NCBI GenBank assembly: GCA_937863995.1
Contig: CALMIK010000073.1
Location: forward strand, 1 to 39,374
Origin: an uncultured Chelatococcus sp.
Lineage (GTDB): Bacteria > Pseudomonadota > Alphaproteobacteria > Rhizobiales > Beijerinckiaceae
Length of the DNA: 39,374 nt
Direction: 5' to 3'
The notes below the pieces were generated by a model. It made no database searches and was not told where the DNA came from. It saw nothing but the letters and a program-made list of their open reading frames with translations. Positions 19,537 through 27,815 of this stretch are shown in pieces. The position numbers and the translations under genes are program-made. How positions within the stretch are numbered: the stretch's first letter is position 1; every line of letters begins with the position of its first letter.

Positions 19537-19698
19537 GAGCGCCTAACAAAACCTCCGGGTTGAGGATGGCCTGGGGATTTTGGTCATCCTGCAAGACGCC
19601 AAACGCAGTCGATGCTGGTTGCATCGGCGAGGATTGGCAACGCAGCAGGGGACCAAAAGACCTGGCCAGCCGACCCCGCGAGGTTTTGTTAGGCGCTC
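19537..19698. mobile_element. MITE-like 162-bp hairpin element with 19-bp terminal inverted repeats
   Basis: The termini GAGCGCCTAACAAAACCTC (19537-19555) and its exact reverse complement (19680-19698) enclose a non-coding interior. Both sides carry TAA (19534-19536 and 19699-19701), a likely 3-bp target duplication. The left copy is the pyrC stop codon. Most of the element folds back on itself: the arms 19537-19592 and 19645-19698 pair with small bulges, and an apical hairpin CGATGC-TGGTT-GCATCG lies at 19610-19626. No transposase is encoded, so it would need an IS supplied in trans. The TNA-type duplication fits IS5-group elements, but that family assignment is an inference. Removing the element leaves pyrC and plsY 15 bp apart. 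Confidence 0.8.
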
Positions 19699-19714
19699 TA
19701 AGGTGGGGGCATCC

Positions 19715-20332
19715 ATGGCTGACGTGCTTGCGATCTTCTGGCCGCAAGGCCTGCTGGCATTGCTGATAGGCTATCTGTTCGGCTCGATTCCGTTCGGCCT
19801 GCTGCTGACGCGTTTCGCGGGCCTTGGCGACATCCGCGCCATCGGCTCCGGCAACATCGGCGCGACCAACGTGCTGCGCACCGGCAACAAGGCGCTGGCC
19901 GCATCGACGCTGCTCGGCGACATGCTGAAGGGCGCCGCCGCGGTGCTGGTCGCCGAGGTGTATCTGGGCGTCGATGCCTCGCTTTATGCCGCGCTCGGCG
20001 CTTTCGTGGGGCATGTTTTTCCGGTCTGGCTGCGGTTCCAGGGCGGCAAGGGTGTCGCGACGTTCCTGGGCTGCCTCGTGGCGCTGGCGCCTATCGCTGC
20101 GCTCATGTTCGCCGCCATCTGGCTCATCACCGCCGCTCTCTACCGCTATTCGTCGCTTGCCGCGCTCGTTGCCAGTGCCTCCATGCCGCTGGTGCTGTGG
20201 CAGACAGGTCAGGACAAGGTTGCGCTGCTTTATTGCATTTTGAGCACGATTTTGTGGCTCCGGCACCGGGATAACATCGCCCGCCTTGGCGCCAGGACGG
20301 AGCCGCGCATCGGCGGCAGGAAACAGGGCTGA
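19715..20332 (+). CDS. plsY: Glycerol-3-phosphate acyltransferase PlsY
   Basis: PlsY is an integral membrane enzyme that transfers an acyl group from acyl-phosphate to glycerol-3-phosphate, the first step of phospholipid synthesis. It has 205 aa and several membrane helices. Three family motifs are present: GSIPFG at about 23-28, GSGNIGATN at about 44-52, and [18 protein letters not shown] at about 99-116. The start at 19715 has GGTGGGGG upstream and gives the standard N-terminus. Longer in-frame starts would run through the MITE-like element and are rejected. Transcription from pyrBC would have to pass through that hairpin to reach plsY. Confidence 0.95.
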   Translation: MADVLAIFWPQGLLALLIGYLFGSIPFGLLLTRFAGLGDIRAIGSGNIGATNVLRTGNKALAASTLLGDMLKGAAAVLVAEVYLGVDASLYAALGAFVGHVFPVWLRFQGGKGVATFLGCLVALAPIAALMFAAIWLITAALYRYSSLAALVASASMPLVLWQTGQDKVALLYCILSTILWLRHRDNIARLGARTEPRIGGRKQG

Positions 20333-20343
20333 CAGGGGCGGGA

Positions 20344-21579
20344 ATGGCGCAGGGGGTGCGGCTCGACGATGACCAGCGGCTGAACTGGCTGCGCCTCATC
20401 CGCTCCGACAACGTAGGCCCGCGCACGTTCCGAACGCTGATCGCCCGTTTCGGCACGGCGTCCGCCGCGCTCGAGGCGCTGCCGGATCTCGCGCGCAAGA
20501 GCGGGCGCGCCATCCGCATTGCTTCGATCGAGGAAGTGGAGCGCGAAATGGCGGCCGCCAGGCGGGTCGGCGTGCGCTTCATCGCGCTGGGCGAGCCGGA
20601 CTATCCGGCGACGTTGCGCACCATCGATTCCGCGCCGCCCATCATCGCGGTTCGCGGCGAGCTTGCCGTGCTGGCGCGGCCCATGGTGGCGGTGGTCGGC
20701 TCGCGCAACGCTTCCGCCAACGGCCAAACCTTCACCGAGCGCCTCGCGCGCGGCCTGGGCGAGGCGGGGTTCGTCGTCGTGTCGGGCCTCGCGCGCGGCA
20801 TCGACGCGCGGGCGCATGCGGCAAGCCTCGCCACCGGCACCGTCGCGGTGCTCGCGGGCGGACACGACAAGATCTATCCGCCGGAGAACGAGCCGCTGCT
20901 GATGCAGATCGTGCAGCGGGGCGCGGCCATCTGCGAGATGCCGATGGGCTGGACGGCGCGCGGGCGTGATTTTCCGCGCCGCAACCGTGTGGTGTCGGGC
21001 CTTGCGCTCGGCACGGTGGTGGTGGAGGCGGCGCGCAAATCGGGTTCGCTCATCACGGCGCGTTTCGCTTCCGAACAGGGGCGGGAGGTGTTCGCGGTGC
21101 CGGGCTCGCCGCTTGATCCGCGCGCACACGGCCCCAACGACCTCATCCGCGAGGGCGCGACGCTGTGCACCGGGGTGGAGGATGTCGTGGCGGCGCTTGC
21201 GCCGCTGATCGACAGCGGGCCGGCGCAAAAGTCGCTTTTCGACGCCGACGACTTCAACGATGCCGGCGAGCCGTTGTGGGACGAATTCGACTGGCCGGAA
21301 ATCGACCGTCCGCCCGTGGCCCATCGCGCCGCCTACGATCCTGGCCTCTACGACAGCGGCAGGGGAACGGCGGACGAGCGCGGCAGATTCCCGGCCCAGA
21401 TGGAGGAGGCGGGGCCGCTCGTGGTGGAGTTGCTGGGCGTCGCGCCGGTGGATATCGACGAACTCGTGCGCAGCTCCGGCCTGTCGGTACGGGTGGTGCA
21501 TATGGCGTTGCTCGATCTGGAACTCGGCGGGCGCATTGCCCGCCATCCGGGCAACAGGGTGTCGCTGCTGGCGCAATGA
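20344..21579 (+). CDS. dprA: DNA processing protein DprA/Smf
   Basis: DprA binds incoming single-stranded DNA during natural transformation and loads RecA. The 411-aa product has an N-terminal SAM-like helical region ([20 protein letters not shown]) and a Rossmann core at about residues 110-310. The core carries [32 protein letters not shown], the [11 protein letters not shown] segment and [14 protein letters not shown], all diagnostic. A C-terminal winged-helix domain (about 350-410, [29 protein letters not shown]) matches the Z-DNA-binding-like domain often found in DprA. It lies 11 bp after plsY and is probably co-transcribed with it. Transformability of this organism cannot be judged from one gene. 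Confidence 0.95.
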   Translation: MAQGVRLDDDQRLNWLRLIRSDNVGPRTFRTLIARFGTASAALEALPDLARKSGRAIRIASIEEVEREMAAARRVGVRFIALGEPDYPATLRTIDSAPPIIAVRGELAVLARPMVAVVGSRNASANGQTFTERLARGLGEAGFVVVSGLARGIDARAHAASLATGTVAVLAGGHDKIYPPENEPLLMQIVQRGAAICEMPMGWTARGRDFPRRNRVVSGLALGTVVVEAARKSGSLITARFASEQGREVFAVPGSPLDPRAHGPNDLIREGATLCTGVEDVVAALAPLIDSGPAQKSLFDADDFNDAGEPLWDEFDWPEIDRPPVAHRAAYDPGLYDSGRGTADERGRFPAQMEEAGPLVVELLGVAPVDIDELVRSSGLSVRVVHMALLDLELGGRIARHPGNRVSLLAQ

Positions 21580-21603
21580 CGCGTTTTCGGACATGGCTTG
21601 AGC

Positions 21604-21632
21604 TTGCGACCCCGTTCGCCGGGATGCTATAG
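21604..21632 (+). promoter_or_regulatory. Candidate housekeeping promoter for gatCAB
   Basis: TTGCGA (21604-21609), preceded by C, and CTATAG (21627-21632) are separated by 17 bp. They resemble the alphaproteobacterial CTTGAC-N17-CTATAT consensus. The site lies about 40 bp upstream of the gatC start, in the only gap between dprA and gatC. Confidence 0.5.
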
Positions 21633-21673
21633 CCCGGAATGCAGCCTGAAACGAACGAAAGTGACCGGATTCC

Positions 21674-21960
21674 ATGGCCGTTGACGACAATACCGTGCGC
21701 CGAATCGCGCATCTGGCGCGCATCAGGGTGACCGACGAGGAAGTCCCGCACCTGCGCAGTGAACTGAACGCCATCCTCGATTTCGTCGCCCAACTGGACC
21801 AGGTCGACGTGAGCGGCGTCGAGCCGATGACTTCCGTGCTGCCCATGGATCTGCGCCAGCGCGAGGACAAGGTGACCGACGGCGGCTACGCCGACCGGAT
21901 CGTTGCCAACGCGCCGCAGTCCGAGGACAATTACTTCGTGGTTCCGAAGGTGGTTGAATA

Positions 21961-21961
<1 letters not shown>
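21674..21961 (+). CDS. gatC: Glutamyl-tRNA(Gln)/Asp-tRNA(Asn) amidotransferase subunit C
   Basis: GatC is the small belt-like subunit that stabilises the GatA-GatB interface in the tRNA-dependent amidotransferase, which makes Gln-tRNA and/or Asn-tRNA. The 95-aa protein shows the family features [39 protein letters not shown], and a C-terminal [14 protein letters not shown]. The TAA stop shares one base with the gatA ATG. Confidence 0.96.
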
Positions 21962-23436
<1,475 letters not shown>

Positions 23437-23439
23437 GGC

Positions 23440-23754
23440 ATGGGCGATGACCGCGAGCAGGCGCTCGCCGGCTTCCGGGCCGAGATCGACGCCATCGACG
23501 TCGAGATCGTCGCCCTGCTGGCGCGCCGCATGGCGGTCGTTCACCGTGTCATCGACGCCAAGCGGGCACACGGCCTGCCGGCGCTCATTCCGGCCCGGGT
23601 TGAGGAGGTGGCGGACAACGTGCGCCGCCACGCCGCCGCCGCCGGTGCCCCGCCCGATTTCGCGGAAGCCGTGTGGCGGACGATGATGGATTGGATCATT
23701 ACGTATGAGGACCAGCGGCTGAACGCGGTCCCGGATGACGGAGAAGGACGATGA
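23440..23754 (+). CDS. AroQ-type chorismate mutase (possibly isochorismate pyruvate-lyase-like)
   Basis: This is a 104-aa all-helical AroQ-fold protein. Active members convert chorismate to prephenate, the branch to phenylalanine and tyrosine. The pattern of active-site residues is visible: R13 (FRAEIDAID), R30 (LARRMAVV), K41 (IDAKRAHG), R53 (IPARVEEV) and E90 (DWIITYEDQ). E90 sits at the place held by Gln or Glu in known chorismate mutases. The IPARV segment and the [12 protein letters not shown] end also resemble PchB-type isochorismate pyruvate lyase, so the exact reaction is not certain. It lies between gatA and gatB, overlapping the gatB start by ATGA, so it is translationally coupled to tRNA amidotransferase synthesis. 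Confidence 0.85.
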   Translation: MGDDREQALAGFRAEIDAIDVEIVALLARRMAVVHRVIDAKRAHGLPALIPARVEEVADNVRRHAAAAGAPPDFAEAVWRTMMDWIITYEDQRLNAVPDDGEGR

Positions 23755-25223
23755 ACGCGCCAGTGGCCACGCACAATCTCATCAAGGGCGCGACCGGCGA
23801 TTGGGAAATCGTCATCGGCATGGAGATTCACGCCCAGGTATCCTCGCAGTCGAAGCTGTTCTCCGGCGCCTCGACCGCCTTCGGCGGCGCGCCCAACGAT
23901 CACGTTTCGCTGGTGGACGCGGCGTTTCCCGGCATGCTGCCGGTCATCAACACGGAATGCGTCGCGCAGGCGGTGCGCACCGGCCTCGGCCTCAAGGCGC
24001 AGGTCAACCTGAAATCGGTTTTCGACCGCAAGAACTATTTCTATCCCGATCTGCCGCAGGGCTACCAGATCAGCCAGTTCAAGCACCCGATCGTGGGCGA
24101 GGGCGAGGTCATCGTCGATCTCTCCGACGGGCGGCGCATCGTCGTCGGCATCGAGCGGCTGCATCTGGAGCAGGACGCGGGCAAGTCGATCCACGATCTC
24201 GCGCCCGCCTCCAGCTACGTCGATCTCAACCGCTCCGGCGTGGCGCTGATGGAGATCGTGTCGCGGCCTGATCTGCGCTCCTCCGAGGAGGCGAAGGCCT
24301 ACGTGACGAAGCTGCGCACCATCCTGCGCTACCTCGGCACCTGCGACGGCGACATGGACAAGGGCAACCTGCGCGCCGACGTCAACGTTTCCGTCCGCCG
24401 TCCGGGCGAGGGGCTCGGCACCCGTTGCGAGATCAAGAACGTCAACTCGATCCGCTTCATCGGCCAGGCCATCGAATACGAGGCGCGCCGCCAGATCGGC
24501 ATCATCGAGGACGGCGGCAGCATCGACCAGGAGACGCGCCTCTTCGACGCGGTCAAGGGCGAGACGCGCTCCATGCGCTCCAAGGAAGAAGCGCACGATT
24601 ACCGCTACTTCCCCGATCCCGACCTGCTGCCGCTCACCTTCGATCAGGCCTATGTCGATGGCCTCGCGGCCGCCCTGCCGGAATTGCCGGACGCGAAGAA
24701 GGAGCGCTTCATCGCGCAGTATAGCCTCTCCGCCTATGACGCCGACGTGCTGGTGGCCGAGCGCGACACCGCCGACTTTTTCGAGGAAGTCGCACGCGGG
24801 CGCGACGGCAAGGCTGCCGCGAACTGGGTCATCAACGAGCTGTTCGGCCGCCTCAACAAGGAAGGCCACACGGTTGCGACCTCGCCGGTGTCGGCGGCTC
24901 AGCTTGGCGGTATCATCGACCTCATCGGCGAACAGGTGATCTCGGGCAAGATCGCCAAGGATCTGTTCGAGATCGTGTGGTCGGAAGGCGGCGATCCGCG
25001 CGCCCTCGTCGAGGAACGCGGCCTCAAGCAGGTGACGGACACGGGCGCGATCGAGGCGGCGGTCGACGCCATCATCGCCGGCAACCCCGACAAGGTGGAG
25101 CAGGCCAAGGCGAAGCCCACGCTGCTCGGCTGGTTCGTGGGGCAGGTGATGAAGACCACCGGCGGCAAGGCCAATCCTCAGGCCGTCAATGACGTGCTGA
25201 AGGCGAAGCTCGGCATCGAGTGA
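23751..25223 (+). CDS. gatB: Aspartyl/glutamyl-tRNA amidotransferase subunit B
   Basis: GatB is the tRNA-binding kinase/transamidase subunit of GatCAB. It activates the misacylated Glu or Asp with ATP and accepts ammonia from GatA. The 490-aa protein begins [22 protein letters not shown] and contains the [14 protein letters not shown] and [15 protein letters not shown] signatures in the catalytic cradle. It ends in the helical YqeY-like tail domain (about 345-490), with the C-terminal [28 protein letters not shown] lies just upstream of the ATG. This gene ends the operon, followed by a palindromic repeat and a bidirectional terminator. Confidence 0.97.
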   Translation: MNAPVATHNLIKGATGDWEIVIGMEIHAQVSSQSKLFSGASTAFGGAPNDHVSLVDAAFPGMLPVINTECVAQAVRTGLGLKAQVNLKSVFDRKNYFYPDLPQGYQISQFKHPIVGEGEVIVDLSDGRRIVVGIERLHLEQDAGKSIHDLAPASSYVDLNRSGVALMEIVSRPDLRSSEEAKAYVTKLRTILRYLGTCDGDMDKGNLRADVNVSVRRPGEGLGTRCEIKNVNSIRFIGQAIEYEARRQIGIIEDGGSIDQETRLFDAVKGETRSMRSKEEAHDYRYFPDPDLLPLTFDQAYVDGLAAALPELPDAKKERFIAQYSLSAYDADVLVAERDTADFFEEVARGRDGKAAANWVINELFGRLNKEGHTVATSPVSAAQLGGIIDLIGEQVISGKIAKDLFEIVWSEGGDPRALVEERGLKQVTDTGAIEAAVDAIIAGNPDKVEQAKAKPTLLGWFVGQVMKTTGGKANPQAVNDVLKAKLGIE

Positions 25224-25232
25224 AATCGGTAA

Positions 25233-25293
25233 CGGAGCGCTGCTCCGAAGCGTTTTCAAGCAAAGCGGTATCCACTTTGCTTGAGGAAAACGC
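25233..25293. repeat. Extragenic palindrome of rhizobial type
   Basis: An imperfect hairpin spans 25250-25293: GCGTTTTC / GAAAACGC as outer arms and AAGCAAAG / CTTTGCTT as inner arms, with a 9-nt loop. It resembles the dispersed intergenic palindromes with the core TTTTCAAGC..AAGTGGATACCG common in Hyphomicrobiales genomes; this is recognition from memory. A short dyad CGGAGC-GCT-GCTCCG (25233-25247) precedes it. Confidence 0.65.
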
Positions 25294-25302
25294 AATGCAT
25301 GA

Positions 25303-25330
25303 AAAAGGGGCCGGTTTTCCGGCCCCTTTT
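25303..25330. terminator. Bidirectional intrinsic terminator between gatB and the UPF0173 gene
   Basis: A perfect 12-bp stem AAAAGGGGCCGG / CCGGCCCCTTTT with a TTTT loop has T-rich sequence on both strands. It lies between the convergent ends of gatB and the hydrolase gene, five bases from the latter's stop codon. Confidence 0.9.
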
Positions 25331-25335
25331 GCTAT

Positions 25336-26037
25336 TCAGAGCGCGAGCGGCGCATTCTTGTCCGGCACGATCACCTGCGTCGGTCCGCCGTCGAGGGCTG
25401 CGATGAAGCCGTCGGCGTTCGGGGCGAGCAGGGGGAAGGTGGCGTAGTGGATCGGGATGACGCGCTCGGTCTTGAGGAAGCGCCGGACGGCGAGCGCCGC
25501 CGTTTCGGCCCCCATGGTGAAGCGGTCGCCGATTGGCACGAACGCGATGTCGGGCTTGTGGATTTCGGCGATCAGCGCCAGATCGCTGAAGATGTCGGTG
25601 TCGCCCAGATGATAGACGGTCGGCTCACCGTTCGCCTTCACGATGATGCCGTTGGCGTTGCCGAGCGCCTGCGATACGCCGTCCTCTATGGTCGCGGCGG
25701 AATGATCGGCGCGCACCAGCGTTACCGAAAAGCCGCCCAGGTCGACGCTGCCGCCGGTGTTCATCGGCTCGAGGCGCTCGACCCCCTTGGTCGAGAACCA
25801 CGTCGCGAGGTCGGCGTTGGTCGCGACCGTCGCGCCGGTCTCCTTGGCAATGGCGACGGTGTCGCCGTAATGATCGCCATGACCATGGGTGACGAGGATG
25901 TGCGTCGTTCCGCGCACGGCCTCGCGCAGGTCGCCGGTGAACGCGGGATTGCCGGTCAGATAGGGATCGATCAGCACGACCTTGTCGCCGAAATCAAGCC
26001 GAAAGGCGGAATGGCCGAACCAGGTGATTGTCGTCAC
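25336..26037 (-). CDS. UPF0173-type metal-dependent hydrolase
   Basis: This 233-aa metallo-beta-lactamase-fold protein belongs to the UPF0173 (YtkL-like) group. The metal-binding motif THGHGDH has H51, H53, D55 and H56. A conserved N-terminal WFGHSAF, a HLGDTDIF segment and a late PIHYATF histidine complete the expected ligand set. The substrate is unknown for the family. The GTG start at 26037 has AGGAG seven bases upstream. It is divergent from ruvX, with a shared gap of about 60 bp that must contain both promoters. Confidence 0.93.
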   Translation of the reverse strand: MTTITWFGHSAFRLDFGDKVVLIDPYLTGNPAFTGDLREAVRGTTHILVTHGHGDHYGDTVAIAKETGATVATNADLATWFSTKGVERLEPMNTGGSVDLGGFSVTLVRADHSAATIEDGVSQALGNANGIIVKANGEPTVYHLGDTDIFSDLALIAEIHKPDIAFVPIGDRFTMGAETAALAVRRFLKTERVIPIHYATFPLLAPNADGFIAALDGGPTQVIVPDKNAPLAL

Positions 26038-26098
26038 AACGCTTCTCCTGAATAATCAATCGGATGACGGGCCGGGCCGTCCATGATAGGTGACGGCG

Positions 26099-26584
26099 AT
26101 GACAAACATCGTACCGCTCGAAACTCTCTTCGCGCTACCGCCGCGTCAACGGCTGATGGGGCTCGACCTCGGTACCCGCACCATAGGGCTTGCCATCTCG
26201 GACATCGAGAGGCGAATCGCCACCGCGCTGGAGACCGTGCGTAGAACCAAGTTCACAGCGGACGCCGCGCGCATTCTCGAACTCGTGCGGCAACACGACG
26301 TCGGCGGCTTCGTCATCGGCCTGCCGCTCAACATGGATGGTTCCGAGGGGCCGCGCGTGCAGGCGACGCGAGCCTTCATGCGCAACATGGCGCCATTGAC
26401 GCCGCTGTCCTTCGTGCTCTGGGACGAGCGTCTGACGACGGTCGCAGTCACGCGCACGCTGCTGGAAGCGGACGCATCGCGCGCGCGCAGGAACCAACTG
26501 GTCGACAAACTCGCGGCTGCGTATATTCTACAAGGCGTGCTCGACAGAATGGCCTATATCGGGCAGGGAGACGCGTACAGATAA
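26099..26584 (+). CDS. ruvX: RuvX/YqgF family nuclease (pre-16S rRNA processing)
   Basis: This is an RNase H-like nuclease of the YqgF family. Members are linked to 16S rRNA 5' end maturation and were formerly called putative Holliday junction resolvases. It has 161 aa. The first catalytic Asp is D23 in GLDLGTRTIGLA. The conserved GLPLNMDGSEGPR, WDERLTT and VDKLAAAYILQ motifs follow, with the third bearing the late catalytic Asp. The ATG at 26099 is preferred because AGGTGA ends five bases before it; an in-frame GTG at 26090 overlaps that ribosome site. Confidence 0.95.
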   Translation: MTNIVPLETLFALPPRQRLMGLDLGTRTIGLAISDIERRIATALETVRRTKFTADAARILELVRQHDVGGFVIGLPLNMDGSEGPRVQATRAFMRNMAPLTPLSFVLWDERLTTVAVTRTLLEADASRARRNQLVDKLAAAYILQGVLDRMAYIGQGDAYR

Positions 26585-26620
26585 TGCAACTTATGAGTGA
26601 AGATTTGCAAGAATTACAAC

Positions 26621-26649
26621 TTGTCCGCGCGCTAAGCCCTGCATACACT
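26621..26649 (+). promoter_or_regulatory. Candidate promoter for the 82-aa unknown gene
   Basis: TTGTCC (26621-26626), preceded by C, and TACACT (26644-26649) are 17 bp apart, 38 bp upstream of the gene start. The gap is otherwise AT-richer than its surroundings. This is a consensus match only. Confidence 0.35.
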
Positions 26650-26686
26650 GATCGTACCGTGGGCAAATATTGATCAGGCGGCGCTG

Positions 26687-26935
26687 ATGTCGTTTTCATC
26701 CGAGAACCGCACTACCAGGAAAGAAGCCCAGGTCCCGGGCGCGGCCAAGCGGCCGACAGACAAGGGGTCTGAAACGGACGACGACGCTCTGTCCGGCGCG
26801 GAGGTTGCCGGCTATCTCGTCGAGATGATTGGTGAGCTCGCCATCATGGCCCGGGCGCGCAGGCTCGGCAACGTGGCCTATCTGCTCGAACTAGCAAGGA
26901 CCGAGGCAGCGCTTGCCGAGCAGCGGGACGATTGA
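26687..26935 (+). CDS. Small conserved-looking helical protein of unknown function
   Basis: The product has 82 aa. The first ~35 residues are polar and charged (EVENR-like, KRPTDKGSETDDDALSG). The C-terminal half is a clean predicted helix pair: GAEVAGYLVEMIGELAIMARARRLGNVAYLLELARTEA. This part resembles small uncharacterised proteins I recall from Hyphomicrobiales, but no function is known to me. No signal peptide, membrane segment or metal motif is visible. It stands alone between ruvX and a convergent tRNA-Arg gene, with its own plausible promoter. The start is the ATG at 26687; the upstream ribosome site is weak. Confidence 0.75.
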   Translation: MSFSSENRTTRKEAQVPGAAKRPTDKGSETDDDALSGAEVAGYLVEMIGELAIMARARRLGNVAYLLELARTEAALAEQRDD

Positions 26936-26991
26936 AATATCAGGACAACGCAGCAGGCATGGATCGCGCTGTCCGGCCCCGGGCGGAAGGA

Positions 26992-27068
26992 TGGCGACCC
27001 CGGCAGGACTTGAACCTGCAACCACTCGCTTAGAAGGCGAGTGCTCTATCCGGTTGAGCTACGGGGCC
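26992..27068 (-). tRNA. tRNA-Arg (anticodon TCT)
   Basis: The minus strand folds into a complete cloverleaf. The acceptor stem is GGCCCCG with CGGGGTC (one G-T pair), the anticodon stem is ACTCGCC..-type with loop CTTCTAA, and the T-arm is GCAGG-TTCAAGT-CCTGC. The anticodon TCT reads AGA/AGG arginine codons. The discriminator base is G, and the 3' CCA is encoded at 26992-26994. Confidence 0.96.
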
Positions 27069-27141
27069 GGGTGAGGAATGCCGATGGACATCCCCGTTTC
27101 GTCCGGCGAGAGGACTTTGTCCTGCGTCAGTGCGTCCAGTG

Positions 27142-27450
27142 TCAGTGAGTCCAAGCACCGACGCGGTTGAACTTGAAGTTGTCGGAATAGGACATGAGGC
27201 GCCGGCGCGATTCGTTGGGCTCTTCCACGCGGAAGGGGATGCCCTCGCGGGTGGCGTATTCGATGGCCTCTTCCTTGGTGTCGAACCATAGTTGAAGCTG
27301 CTGGCGCGTGTCCGCCGAGCTGGTCCAGCCCATCAGCGGATCGATTTCGCGCGCGCGCGCGGCATCGAACTGCAGGAGCCAGCGCTGGCGCGCCGTGCCC
27401 GATTGCATGGCGTTGCGCGTCGGCTTGTAGATACGTGCGGTTGCTGCCAT
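27142..27450 (-). CDS. NDUFS4-family complex I accessory subunit
   Basis: This 102-aa protein belongs to the ETC complex I subunit family related to mitochondrial NDUFS4 (18-kDa subunit). It is an alphaproteobacterial supernumerary subunit that helps assemble and stabilise NADH:quinone oxidoreductase on the cytoplasmic side. The segments ARIYKPTRNAMQSGTA, LGWTSS-like PLMGWTSSADTRQQLQLWF, FDTKEEAIEYATREGI and the closing SYSDNFKFNRVGAWTH are diagnostic. Start codons at 27456 and 27450 are both possible; 27450 gives the usual MAATARIYKP opening and a better distance from GGGG. It is flanked by tRNA-Arg and tRNA-Pro on the same strand. The nuo operon is not in the window. Confidence 0.93.
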   Translation of the reverse strand: MAATARIYKPTRNAMQSGTARQRWLLQFDAARAREIDPLMGWTSSADTRQQLQLWFDTKEEAIEYATREGIPFRVEEPNESRRRLMSYSDNFKFNRVGAWTH

Positions 27451-27540
27451 CGTCATGAACCCCGGACACCTAAAACGCTGCCGGACCACGGGAAGACGGC
27501 ACCGCCGCCCGCGTCCTGCACCGATTATAATATGAACGGA

Positions 27541-27617
27541 TGGTCGGGGCAGCAGGATTCGAACCTGCGACCCTCTGCTCCCAAAGCAGATGCGCTACCA
27601 GACTGCGCTATGCCCCG
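27541..27617 (-). tRNA. tRNA-Pro (anticodon TGG)
   Basis: The minus strand forms a full cloverleaf. The acceptor is CGGGGCA with TGCCCCG, the anticodon loop is TTTGGGA, and the T-arm is GCAGG-TTCGAAT-CCTGC. The anticodon TGG reads CCA/CCG proline codons. The 3' CCA is encoded at 27541-27543. Confidence 0.97.
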
Positions 27618-27717
27618 CGTTTCCGTCCATATTCCTCAACTTCCTAGTGATTTGTGAAGCGTGATGCAAGATATGTTCCGTCAGATCTGCGGGTTTTACG
27701 CACTTGCGCGGTCTTTT

Positions 27718-27777
27718 CCCCATTCCGTAGGGGGCATGGGGCAGGGATTCTTGTGATTTTGCATCCCCGCGGGGATG
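27718..27777. repeat. Two adjacent GC-rich dyads upstream of the GT39 gene
   Basis: CCCCAT (27718-27723) and ATGGGG (27736-27741) form one inverted repeat. CATCCCCG|CGGGGATG (27762-27777) is a perfect 16-bp palindrome. They lie 38-98 bp before the glycosyltransferase start, where they may be regulatory or form an mRNA leader hairpin. No function is known. Confidence 0.4.
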
Positions 27778-27815
27778 AGGTAAGAGAGCCGATGACATTC
27801 GGAATACGCTGACGC

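Noticed and set aside
19580..19714. Longer PlsY with an N-terminal extension of about 45 residues
   Set aside because: The extension is translated through the MITE-like element. The ATG at 19715 has a ribosome site and gives the family-standard N-terminus.
26992..27617. tRNA-Arg and tRNA-Pro as attachment sites of an integrated element
   Set aside because: No integrase gene and no direct repeat of a tRNA 3' end were seen nearby. The intervening gene is a housekeeping complex I subunit.
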